DNA of 64,000 nucleotides, from contig JAJTWR010000231.1 of NCBI GenBank assembly GCA_021613335.1, positions 2,423,501-2,487,500 on the forward strand, read 5' to 3'. The DNA is from Whitmania pigra (Eukaryota > Annelida > Clitellata > Hirudinida > Haemopidae). Shown here piece by piece: positions 20,251 to 33,000 of the stretch. The position numbers were made by a program, and so were the translations under genes. The stretch's first letter is position 1. Each line of letters begins with the position of its first letter. Under the pieces are notes generated by a model. The model saw only the letters and a program-made list of their open reading frames with translations. It ran no database searches and had not been told where the DNA came from.

Positions 20251-23200
20251 TATATTTAAATTTTATTAATATGCTGACTCAAGTAACTACTGTAATTGGT
20301 TAAGGCGCTGCGTTGGCGTTTTAAGAATTGATGAAGACTCACCATCAGCTAAAAATTCACTTCCAGCTTTGTGTTCATGAACCACCTGTGACGCCAGAAA
20401 AGAATTCTTATTAAATTATTTCTTGCAATTATCATATTTTATGAGGCTCTTCATACTAAATTGGGTTTTCATGTAAAAAAAATGCAGTTTTCAAATTATT
20501 ACATTATTATGTAATATAATTGTTAATGCTATTTAAATGTATAATGTTTAAACTCGATCGCAGACGATATAAAAAAAACCCCAACGAATATTTAAGGTCC
20601 CCATTCTGGGCCTGAGAGAACCCCGGGACATAATGCGCAAACCACAGCACCATCGACCTTCATAAAAGCAATCCGTATGACACATAATAAAAGTCCCCGC
20701 TACAATCCAACTCGTTTCCGCCATCGTTTTTGAGTTTTTCGCATGTGATGCTTCCACATCAGGTAAGAACCATAGAGAGCTGTTGTTGATAAATTCATTA
20801 AAGTGCTTCTGGAGAAAAGGAGTACGATTTTGAAGAGATCACTCCTCTCCAGCTGCAAACGAATGCAGTCACAAGAACCTGCGGAGAAGGAAACCCAAGT
20901 GTTTGTCATCCAAATATGAATGAAATCCCTGTCGTCATATTTTTAGACTTTGTTGATGTGTTCATCGTCCAACGGGGTCGTATCAGAAGCGATGGTGACA
21001 TCGCAGACTATTGACTGATCCCTCTCCCATGCCACCAAGTCTGGAATTCTGAGATTCTCTTCAACATTAATTCGAAGCTCAATTTTGGTGTTGTAGCCTT
21101 TCTTGGTCAGCTTCTTTTCTAATTAACGGACAAGATTGTTATGCTGCTTTCTTCTCGCTGCATCCATACCTGGGCAAACCTGGAATATTTGGTCCAGGCA
21201 CTCGAAGGCACCATACCCGGAATCACAATAGATGCTCATTTCTATATGATACCTTGAGATCGTAAGATTTGTCGGGAGGACGGCAGCCTCGACTTTGATA
21301 CATTGTATGTATTCGCTTGGGGGCATCCTGAATCGACCACTATCCAATCACTAATTCCTATCCCTTGGGTAAAAGATTGAAGCCCATATCCGTCGACCGA
21401 GTCATGCAAACTTGCCGCATTTTCGTGTTTCAGTTGTTTCTAGGCTGCGTGTCCTTTTGCTTTTCCGAACTTTCTGTATTCAGCAGAGAATTGCGCTGTT
21501 ATCTTTCAACGTAAATGGTAACATGCACACCGTACATACACCGATGGAATGGTCCACTTCTGCCATCCCCATGTCGATCACCGCATTGAAAAGTAGAGGA
21601 GACATGGGGTCTCCTTGGCGGACGCCTCTGTTCACTGGAATGTCGTGACTCAATTTTCCTTCAATCTTTAGATGGACCGAGCAGTTGCGATAAGCCTCTG
21701 AAAGGTATTTCAGCATGAATGGCGGAGTTCCGAGTCTGTAGGCTGCTCTAACAATCGATTGATCCTGTTTCTTTGTAATCCTCTAAGATTCAATTCTGCG
21801 TCTGCCAGTGCTGTTCATGATTCTGTGTCTTGAAGGCCTGGAACAGGAAGCAGATGAATTCTTTCACCAGGAGGACCTGATTCTTGGCAAGAGATGATTG
21901 TAGGATTCGACGTCTCAGTGAGCAAGGTTGTTGTTGAACAAGTCAGGTATCTCTCCAGTATTACCTTGAATTTGTCGGCGAGTCTTTGGCTTTTGATGGC
22001 ATTCAACGTTCTGTGTCTAAATCTTTCATGGAGTTCTTCGTTGATGTTGTAAACTCCATTTCGAATCATTTCGGCCTCCATGGCAGCGAGCATGCAACAT
22101 TCTTCCTCTGTCCATCTTGCTTTAGCAGAGGGGAGACCAGCTCTGGCTTTGTGATATTCAAGTGGATGGATTCTGTTTTCATGGATGTGCTTACCTCTTA
22201 TTGTGCCGAACTTCCTGCTGCTAAAGTCGCAGCGTACCTGTCTTCTACTACCTGATGGAGTTTCTTTGAACGCTATCCACTTGGCTTCGGCCACTACGTA
22301 CAAACTCCACGGTATTCGAATTAACATCCATAAAATGACCACTCTTTAATCACTTGCACACTGCTGTGGAATGCAGATTCGTAAGCTAACCTGCTTCTTC
22401 GGAAGAAACAACAAATCTTTGGTGTCGGTAGGCAGGTTAAATTTTTTCCTCAAGGAAGTAAGTTGTTCAAAGACAAACTATCAGCAGAGGACACGAGCAA
22501 CAAATAAAGACAATTCGAAAAAAATGACTTTAAAGCGAATTAATTAATTGCCTAAACTCGAGAGCTTAAACAAAACATCCGCACTTATCGCTCGCTGAAC
22601 AACAATACAATTATATTATCGTAATATAATTATTAATGCTATTATTATTATTGTTATTAAGTAAATTGTCTTACGATGTTGTGGCTTAATCATTATAAAA
22701 ATCATTTGAGTGAATTATTTTAATACTTAGAAAATTATTTGAGTTTGAATTTTTAAGGAAAATAGCAGGTATGGTTGTGGTGATGATAACGATGACGATG
22801 AATGGAACAGAATAGAAATGGATAATAAGATTATTAGTAATTAATTAGATTTCATAATCACTTGATTGTGAGCGTCTGAAATCCAACGACCATCTGTAAA
22901 AATAATTCTTAATTAAGCAGCAATCATTTGAAGAGTTGTAATGTTTAATTAAATTACTAACTGAGTGGATAATTTAATTAACTCTAATAAATTATTGACT
23001 TCGATAATTATAATATTTAATTAATAACTTATTGTATTAATTAGCTATTATATGATATAATTTAATACTAACCTTGATAGTTGCTATCATTATATTTTTT
23101 ATTAATTAATATCGAGGTAATGCATTATTATGCAGGTAATCAGTACTTCGGATGGACAAGGTGATTGGACATGCGTAATTTGCATAGAACCATCTCCGTC

Positions 23201-24607
23201 GTCAGCATTTCATTGAGTCGTAACGTTATTAATAATAATGTTATAATAATAATGATATTCTACTTTGCCCCAGTAATTCTGAGGCCATAAAATGGCAGAG
23301 ATTAAAATTAAGCAAATGGCTAATTATAATAATTTCATATTCATTTCTGATTATCTCTGGTGAATAATATTAAATCTTCACAATTGATTTATAGTCAACC
23401 TAGCTTAGTAATAATAATTATCGTCCCCTTTCTCACTAACTTCATCACGTCAACGTCAAACTGGTTGATCTGTTAACGTTATTGTACCACTAAATGCAAT
23501 TTGGCCTAAAAAAATTATAAATTCGTGACATAACCATCAAGGTTTAAGTTGTTCCTTAATTTATATTAACTCGTTCTATAACTCATTACGTATGCTTCCT
23601 CGATTAGTTGAATAAATTATTAAAAACACCACAATTCATTTTAATTTGAATCCTTTTTTAAGAGATGACTTTCGGCTGTACATATTAAATGATTTAATTA
23701 TTAAATATTATTCTTGTTTTTAATTAACTTTATCTTCCTAACTTTTGCCGGGGTATAGCGGATTAGTGGATTTCAATAGATACGCTGTCAATCAAACTTC
23801 CATTTCATTCGTTCAATCGTAAGAAGAAAATCTAAAAATTAAGGAATTGCTTGTTTCTTTCTGCTTGACCTGCTAACAGGATTTAGCACCTCAAAGCCAA
23901 CAAATCTACGGTGTCCTTCGTTCATTAAGAAAAAAAAAGGTTGTCTTCAAAAACTGTGGAATGAGTGAGAATTTAACTCTAATTACACGAATATTAAGAA
24001 CGCAAAAAATGCCTGGCGCACGATGAATCTGTTGCGTAACGTTGTTAATTCTTGTTGAGGAGATATTTGTCAGCAACCCGGTTATGAATGTCGCCCACTA
24101 AATAATCGCTAATTAATCAGGCATCCTGTGCATCTCGGAAGATTTGTTTCAAGGGAAAAAAGATGAGAGCAGGAGATAAATCGTCAGACAAAGGTGTTTC
24201 TACACGTTCGAAAGTCATTGGATTGACTAAGTACTTCTGAGCCACATGGTTCACACGTTTTTGCCTGGATTGTTTGTACAGGTAATGCAGGTAATTAATG
24301 AATAATGAATACGAAAACATAGTAATGTAGGTAATTGATGAATAATGAATAAGAAAGCATAGTAATGCAGATAATTACTGAATAATGAATATGAAAACAA
24401 AGTAATGTAAGTAGTTAATGAATAATGAATAAGAAAAGCATAGTAATGCAGGTAATTAATGAATAATAAATAAGAAAGCATGCCCTCCACCCAGAACTCA
24501 CCTGCCAGGAATGGATTGGCATCATCTTCGTCCAAGAAGCCGTAGTAACTGGCGCCAGTTGTCGCAACGACAAACAACAACGTAAGAAGGACGAGAGTTG
24601 CGAGCAT
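19238..24607 (-). CDS. Candidate secreted lysine-rich protein (signal-peptide exon plus terminal exon)
   Basis: The 5' coding exon runs 24607-24502: ATG, then MLATLVLLTLLFVVATTGA, a textbook signal peptide, then the acidic segment SYYGFLDEDDANPFLA and a strong donor (GGCAG|GTGAGT) in phase 1. The exon begins at 24666 behind an acceptor (TTTTTCAG|ATTTCG). A likely 5'-UTR exon ends at 25072 (GCG|GTGAGT). A terminal exon at 19530-19238 begins in the matching phase (G|AT gives Asp) and encodes 96 residues rich in Lys and Asn (ESKGFLKASDPNKSKGRNK, KNKKPKNKKPKNPRQ) to a TAA. Joined, the product is about 131 residues, secreted and basic after an acidic N-terminus. The alternative second exon at 24264 would end after only four residues (GKNV). 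I recognise no family. The first exon is well supported; the join is inference. Confidence 0.4.
20161..20252. repeat. (TTA)n microsatellite
   Basis: About 30 TTA triplets with one interruption near 20200. Confidence 0.97.
20690..22345 (-). mobile_element. Decayed R2-clade non-LTR retrotransposon
   Basis: Reading the minus strand from 22345, the parts come in R2 order. First is a zinc-finger-like stretch (HIHENRIHPLEYHKARAG) and a Myb/SANT-like block (ARWTEEECCMLAAMEAEMI, to about 22000). Next is a reverse-transcriptase fragment (VNRGVRQGDPMSPLLFNAVI, 21716-21480). The FRMPPSEYIQCIKVEAAVLP block follows with a Cys/His motif (ECLDQIFQVCPGMDAARR, 21347-21123). The restriction-like endonuclease comes last (RIPDLVAWERDQSIVCDVTI, about 21060-20940) with a tail to about 20700. 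Most of the reverse transcriptase is missing between Myb and VRQGDP, and there are several frameshifts and stops. R2 elements normally sit in 28S rDNA; no rDNA is present here. Confidence 0.8.
22350..24110. other. AT-rich non-coding region
   Basis: No supported gene. If the 19.2-24.6 kb model is right, this lies inside its intron. Confidence 0.4.
24281..24482. repeat. 40-bp tandem repeat, 5 copies
   Basis: Units starting AGTAATGCAGGTAATTAATG recur at 24281, 24321, 24361, 24401 and 24442. The array lies immediately downstream of the signal-peptide exon's donor, within its intron. Confidence 0.95.
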
Positions 24608-25074
24608 TTTAGAATTTCGAGAGAAACTTCTTTTCGTCACTCGGCTTGCTTTTCTTGGTTCGAAATCTGAAAAATAAGTTGAAAGAAATTGTCAGAAATG
24701 ATCACTTCAGGAGTTGATAGCAACGTTTCGGAAACGTCATTTGGTGGCCAAATGGCGAAGGTTTCCAAATGAAAGCGACAAATAGAAACAATTTTCTGTC
24801 ATTGGAAATGCGAAAACTTTAAAGAAATATAGAGACAAGCAGGCTAAGGATTACTTAATAAATTTCACCACAATGTGAAACCATATCGATTGCTTGCAAT
24901 TTCTTGGAATCATCATCAGCAGCATCATTATCGTGACGAAACATTTTAATGGTAAAATAATATTCAATATGCGTGTTACTATTGAAATAATATGGACATT
25001 CCAATTATAATTTGTTAAAACTCACGAATAATGTGTTTACAAATAATAATGTAATAATGTAATTTACTCACCGC

Positions 25075-26115
25075 TATTTCTCCATTGACTACACGATGCC
25101 TCATCTTCCTCTATGACTCTTGAGTTGAAGTCCTTCAGCTTTGAATATTCACGACCTCATTAACATTTACCTGGTCAGACTGATGGGGAGATGGTTCTGA
25201 GTGTGGAATGATAATTCTTGATGCGAGGAAGCGAGAGGTTGACTGGAAAGTAACATCGACCAACAGGAGTGGAGTGCAAATAAAGGGAGGCACACATCCT
25301 CCTATCATCGCCCACGCATCACCGGTTCGCATGCAAGCACATAATGCACCATTGGATAACATTTCCATTTAACATCAGTTGCATCTTTGTGTTTGGAATT
25401 AGCTTACGAATATTTATTGACTTGTGAATGTACGAGAATTGATGTCCTAAATATTGAATCATTGTTATTTAAATAATTATTGTTGCTTTACATAACGGTT
25501 TAATGTCATCATACACTAAGTAATAAGGCACCACAGAATCTGCGGTCGCACAGCTTATAATTTGCTCGAGCGGAAGTAATAGGAACAATTTCTTGCAATT
25601 GCTTGATTGATCATGAAAAGAACAATTTCTTCGCTTCAATCACTGATTGTCATTTTCCCAAACAGGAGATCTGAAAGTTGAACATTCCAAGTAATTCCAA
25701 GTAATTTCCATCTCCAACGACAAGAAACTTATTGACTTCCATTGGCCAACGAAGGCAAACACGAAACGCGCACGGAAACGTACGCCACTGCGTTCAGGTA
25801 CGCAGGCCGCGCGTAGAGCCACTCCATGCGTGGGAAGGTGTGCATTGGTGCGTGGGTGGATAACTCCAGGCTACCGGGGACTTTTGACATTTTCGTTGAA
25901 ACCTTGTCCCTCTTCTTGGCGCATTCTTTAACAGCAGCAACCGATGAACATGGAACGACTTTAACGACTTCCAACATTCATCACGAACGCCTAAAATAGC
26001 TTCGTTAAACTGGAACTGATGAGCTGCTCGTCTGATAAATATCAAGTGTCTCGTGGAAGCAAATGTTCACTTCAGGTGAAACATTTTCACTTGCAAAGAT
26101 AAAGACAGCATTTCA
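25075..26115. other. Upstream region of the secreted-protein exon
   Basis: Probably holds the 5'-UTR exon ending at 25072 and its promoter. The patch 25730-26050 is less AT-rich. Short minus-strand frames here show no domain. Confidence 0.35.
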
Positions 26116-26118
26116 CTT

Positions 26119-26243
<125 letters not shown>

Positions 26244-26684
26244 CCCTCCCTTAAGGGGGCCAAGCATCTTCACGATTAAGTTATTAATATTATTATTCGT
26301 TATTTTAATTATTATTTAATATTTGCATTAATATTTATTGTAATTTTTATTAATTTTAGCAAAGATGTATCTGACAGATGTTTGATTTTTATGTTCATTA
26401 AATGTTAGATAATAATTAGTTATACTTTATAATTAATTACTTATTCTTTTTCATTACTTAGTTTTGCTTTTTTATTTATTGGTTATACTTTCAATAATTA
26501 AATATGTTTTTTGATTTTTATAATTTCCGGCTATTTACTTGCGTTATAAAAATCTTATTTAATGCAATATTTTACAAAATTTAACAAAAATTAAAATTAA
26601 TCGAAACTTTAGAACTCTTCAAGGAGATTTCAATTTACAATTTTTAACCACTTATTGCAACGAAAGCTTCAAATCTTTAAATTT

Positions 26685-26687
<3 letters not shown>

Positions 26688-26742
<55 letters not shown>
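26688..26742. repeat. (TTA)n microsatellite
   Basis: About 18 TTA triplets. Confidence 0.97.
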
Positions 26743-26743
<1 letters not shown>

Positions 26744-27036
26744 CATTTTATTTAGTTTAAAAACATTCTAAGATGGAAAATTTTATTTTTTATTCAAAAA
26801 TTCAGAAAGTTTCGTAGAATATTTAAAGAAATTGTAAAAAAAACACGTTCTCACGAAACATTTAGAAGAAATATTAATTTTAAATAATTTATCAAGAAAT
26901 ATTCGTTTTAAATAATTTCTTGTGACGTTTCGAATGAGGAATAAATAATAAACATTATTAATAATAAATTTGAATAAATGATGATTATTATGAATAAATG
27001 TTTTTGGAACTTTGCTTAGAATCGGGAATGTGAGAC

Positions 27037-27330
27037 ATTATATTATATTATATTATATTATATTATATATTATATTATATTATATTATATTATATTATAT
27101 TATATTATATTATATTATATTAATTATATTATATTATATTATATTATATTATATTATATTATATTATATTATATTATATTATATTATATTATATTATTAT
27201 ATTATATTATATTATATTATTATATTATATTATATTATATTATATTATATTATATTATATTATATTATATTATATTATATTATATTATATTATATTATAT
27301 TATATTATATTATATTATATTATATTATTA
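27037..27330. repeat. (TATTA)n pentanucleotide array, about 290 bp
   Basis: Nearly perfect period 5 with a few single-base slips. The 152-codon frame over it (IILYY repeats) is an artefact. Confidence 0.97.
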
Positions 27331-27615
27331 TTTATCATGTTTCGCTCCCCATTTGCCTCACATTTCGTAATCCCTTAAATTTTGTTTTCGTTTTTGTTGC
27401 TATTTGTTTTATAGAGATTTTTGAGATTCATATTCAATTTTGTGCAATTCGGGATATGTTATTACTGTGAAATTGCCCTTTTTGTGAAAAATCATGTTTT
27501 TTAAGTTTTTCATTAAAGCCCCTGCGATGTTTTATTCAAAAACATGAGTTACCTCTGATGAGTTTATTAATGAAATGTAATCTTTATCAACGCCACATAA
27601 CTACGTTCATGATCA

Positions 27616-28347
<732 letters not shown>

Positions 28348-28379
28348 TTCAATCGTGATCATAAATGTTGTCACACTAG

Positions 28380-30036
28380 TAGGATATGGATATTATCATG
28401 AAGCAGTCTTACTTATTATCCGTTATTAAAAATGGTTTGTTCTATTGTCTAAAGCAACCAATCAAGTCAAGTGAAGACGTTTTATCTGTTTTAGTGTGGC
28501 GATTGTGATTATGATGCTTATACTAAATCATTAACAATTGCGTCATCATCGTCATCATTATCAGCATGGAAGTTGATGCAATTAGACTCCTTCCTTTCTT
28601 TGTTGCCAAAAACACTGGATACTTTAAAATCGATAGCCCTCTTCTAAAAATAGCACGGAGCAGATCTATTTATATCTGGCCTTGAGTAGGTTTTTGAGTC
28701 TGTTATCAAATTATTCGATATTTTTACTTCGTTGTGATTTCAGTATGCAACAAATAATGTGATGCTGTTAGTGATTAAAGAATGGATTCATTTCAGATAA
28801 ATTTCGCATATTTCAAGCGTCATGGTTTTGCTTGTTTCCGGTTGAAGATCTAAATATAGAGTCAATGTTTTAATGACTGAATTAATTTTCGGCTTTTCTC
28901 TGTCGTTCTTGCTACTGAATTATTATTTAGTTCCAAGCGGTGATTAAACAAGTATTGTTGTTGTAATTATTACATTTGTTTTAGACAGTGGTTTTCGCAT
29001 TTACCTCGATAAACACATAGTACTACTGAGCAAACTCAAACAATTTTCTATAGTGATTCCATTCCTATCGATTGCTGACATGTGGTGAATGTCGCGCTAG
29101 CTCATCTGAAAAAACATAGTAGCAATGTTGTGCTGTTGAAAAATTTATAATTGGTTTTATTCTTCTGAACAGCTTTTGCGGCTGAAATCGGGCTAATTTT
29201 TCGATACATTCTCTTTTGACTGCCTATTTGTTTTCCAGAGATTTTAAGAAAAAAAAATGATAGCACCGTGTTTTCCGAAAACGCTAATTTTTGCTCCAAA
29301 AGTCGTTGTAGGATATTGTCCAACTAATAAAGTCATGCTAAGAACATTAATAAAATACTACTACTACTACTTCTAGAGCAGGGGTCTCCAAACTACGGCC
29401 CTCGGAGACCATTTTATTTACGGAACAAAATTATGGATATTTACGTGTATCATGGCAGAGGTTATATTCAATGAATGAAGAAATGTCTTATACTTCCATG
29501 CAAGGACGACATTTCAGTTTTTTTTAAGGGGGGCAAATCTTCGCACAACTTGGGGAGACCACCTGAATTTTGGTGGCAAACCCTAGTACATGAGATGCTC
29601 TTTTTTACGTGTTGATTAATATCAATTAACAAAAACCGTGTAAGTATTTATTTAGAAAGATTGCTCAAACCACAACGAGTCACTAAATTGATTGAAAACG
29701 AAAACGGTTTTGTAGGGATGGTGCTCTCTAAATTGATAAAATTTTATTGAGAATATAATTAATAATATAACAAAACATGTCTGCATTTCCAACAAATGAC
29801 AATTTATGAAATCATGATTTTGTCATATTATTTTAATTGTAGGGTTTTCTTTCAGCTAGAGTTAGATCTAGGTTAGATCATTAAAAAATTGTAATGTTAT
29901 AATAAATAATTTTCAAATTTGTTGAAGAGAGAAATAAATGATTTAAATAAGTTACACATCGCCGCTTAATTTTAATCTGTTATTTTTGACCACTGCATCA
30001 GGTGCTGTGTTGCCTCTTGACAGCAACGTTCGGAAA
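28380..30036. other. Intergenic region upstream of synaptojanin
   Basis: AT-rich. At 29379 CAGGGGTCTCCAAACTACGG resembles an hAT-type end, with a weak inverted match near 29550-29566 but no clear target duplication. The synaptojanin promoter and any 5'-UTR exons should lie here; I cannot place them. Confidence 0.4.
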
Positions 30037-33000
30037 ATGTCTATGAGTAAATGCTTTAGAGTTTATCACAAACTTGATCCACCGTACAGCATTTTATTAG
30101 AATGTAGAAATAAGGAAGACACGCTGATTTTTGAGTCCGGAGTCATTGCAGCTTTGAGTTTGTATCATTTTCATTTCCTCATTATGTTCTTACCCGGCTT
30201 GCTTAAGATGTGTCAGGAAAATTTATTTATGAAGAAGTTATTTGAATAATTTTACTAAATAGCATCCGCTCAAACTGAAGTCATCAAAAAGTCTTACGTG
30301 AAATTATTGGATGCTTATGGTTGTTTGGGAATATTGAATCTTCCATCAGGTATGGTTTACTAACACATTTTGATTGCGTTTACATTTAGTCGAGCAAATA
30401 ACCCTGTATAGGACGTGAATCTCAGTCATCTTTGCTGGCTTTTGTCACTTCATGTGTGTCTGTGGGAAAGATTGGGGAGACAGACATCTACAGAATATCT
30501 GGAGTATCATTTGTTTCTCTTCAAAATTCTCCCCAGGATGAGGAGAAAATCTTAGAGGTGAAAAAGTTTCTAAGTGCTGGAACTTTTTACTTTTCATGGT
30601 CAGTAGCAGGAGAGTCTTCATCAACTCACTTTGATTTGAGTGTTTGTGCTCAGAAGCATCTTGATAAAGCTAATGTCGATGACAGGTTTTTCTGGTAAGT
30701 CATTGTTTTATAAGATCATTTAATAATATGTTTTTAGTAATGCAAATTATTATGACCGTTATTTCATTAATATTATTGTATACAAGTAATTACAATTAAT
30801 TGTAAGTCCGTTAATTCATTGACAGGAACAAACAACTCCACGTACCTCTCCGACACTTTGGAATCGACTGCAAATCTTGGCTGTTGAAAATCATGTGCGG
30901 GGGAGTGGAGATTAGGACCGTTTATGCCGCCCAAAAACAGGGGAAGGCCTGCCTGATCTCGAGGCTTAGTTGTGAAAGGGCAGGAACGAGGTTCAATGTG
31001 AGGGGCACGAACGACGAGGGACAAGTGGCAAACTTTGTGGAGACGGAACAGGTTTACTTATTGCGACTCGTTTACTTATTTTATTACTTTTTTACTTAGA
31101 TGTAGTTATTAAGTTATTAAGTGTTTTTTTCTACATCTTTTAACATCGCCATCACTTGAAAATGCCTGAGGCATGATAATGTAGACGAAATCATTTGTAA
31201 CAGTAATTCATTATTAAGTAACTTGTAAGTTTAAGTTTGTACAATTCGTTGTTGACTTAACTTAAACATTTAAACATCAAGAATGCTTTTGTATGTTCTG
31301 ATAATGTAAACAAACAACTGCTAACCACATGAAGGTGATTTACATTGAGGACAGCATCACTTCGTTCCTCCAAACAAGAGGTTCTGTGCCACTCTTTTGG
31401 GAACAACCAGGATTTCAAGTAATTTTAAACAATTTTATGCATTAAATTATTAAATTATCAGTTGAAGTTAATTGAATAATTAAATCATGTTAATTACAGT
31501 TAATTGAATAATTAAATCATGTTAATTGAATAATTAAATCATGTTAATTGAATAATTAAATCACGTTAATTGCACAATTCTTCTATTCTCTGAAGATGGG
31601 TTCGCACAAAGTGAAAATGTCTCGAGGTTACGAGGCCTCTGCACCTGCATTCGAGCGCCATCTATCCCTTCAGAAACAAATTTACGGCAAACAGGTGCTC
31701 GTCAACCTGCTCGGGTCCAAGGAAGGAGAACACACTCTTAGTCAAGCTTTCAAGGTTTAAGTTACTGCATGTAAATAATTATGTGTTAAATTAATAATAT
31801 GTAATTGAGGGCCATATTTGATGATTAATAAAATAATTATGCGTTAAATTAATAATATGTAATTAAAGGCCATATTTGATAATTAATAAAATAATAATAT
31901 GTTAAATTAATAATATGTAATTAAAGGCCATATTTGATAATCAATAAGCAAACAGTGCCATTTAATTTCAAAATGGACTTCAGAGCCACTACGAGGCATC
32001 CAAGTCCAAACATGGAGACGTGTCCTTCGTATCCTTCGACTACCATCAGGAATGCAGAGGTGCTTCCCTTAAAAACTTACAGAAACTGAAAGATGTTCTC
32101 AAGAAATTCGTGCAAGAATTTGGTTTCTTTTTCGCTCAGGATTCAAAAGCAGAAAGGTTTCGCTGAATGTTGCCGATACTTGCTTTTTATTTGTTGTTTG
32201 CAATGCGATGAATGTTTTGTCATATTCAGTTTAAATGCTTTTGTGATTATTTATGTTGAAATATTTGGACATATTGAAATGAATGCATCAACAGGGATGA
32301 AATTATAAAGTATTTTGCATGATATTCTTTTTTTAGCAATTTTATTTATTTAACCAAGCATAACAATTCTGAATATTATTCAACAATTAATTTATTTTGC
32401 ATAATAATCTTCAACAATTAATTTATTTTGCTTAATATTCATCAACAAGGCATCAAATTGGGAGCATTAGAAGCAATTGTTTGGACTGCTTGGATAGAAC
32501 CAACTCAGTTCAAACCATGATTGGGTTGGAGGTCACTAAACATTATTAATAATTTTAATTAATTAATATGTTCAATATGTTTTATCAACCATTAATGTCA
32601 ATGTTAAAAGTATTTTAAGCTCCTGCACTCCAGTGACTCATATTATTATCAATTTCTTCATTCAACATAATTTAACACTTTTGTATTATCTGCTGATTTC
32701 TATAACCAGAATTATCATCTGAGAAAGTGTTAATCAGTCGTGCACTGAAATAAGTAAATAAGTAAATGAATATTTTAATAATCCCTATTAAATAAGTAAA
32801 CGAATATTTTAATAATCCCTATTAAATAAATAAATAATTAAATGAATATTTTAATAATCCCTATTAAATAAGTAAATAAGTAAATGAATATTTTAATAAT
32901 CCATCTTTTAGGTGCTGACCATGCAATTGGATGAACTCGGTTTGCTGAACAAGGCACAAATGAAGTCGCGATTCGAGGAGGTCTTCAAGAACATGTGGAC

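Noticed and set aside
27012..27470. 152-codon IILYY-repeat frame
   Set aside because: It is the (TATTA)n array translated; it only runs into ordinary AT-rich sequence.
29379..29566. Possible hAT MITE beginning CAGGGGTCTCCAAAC
   Set aside because: The right end matches only weakly and the flanks show no 8-bp duplication.
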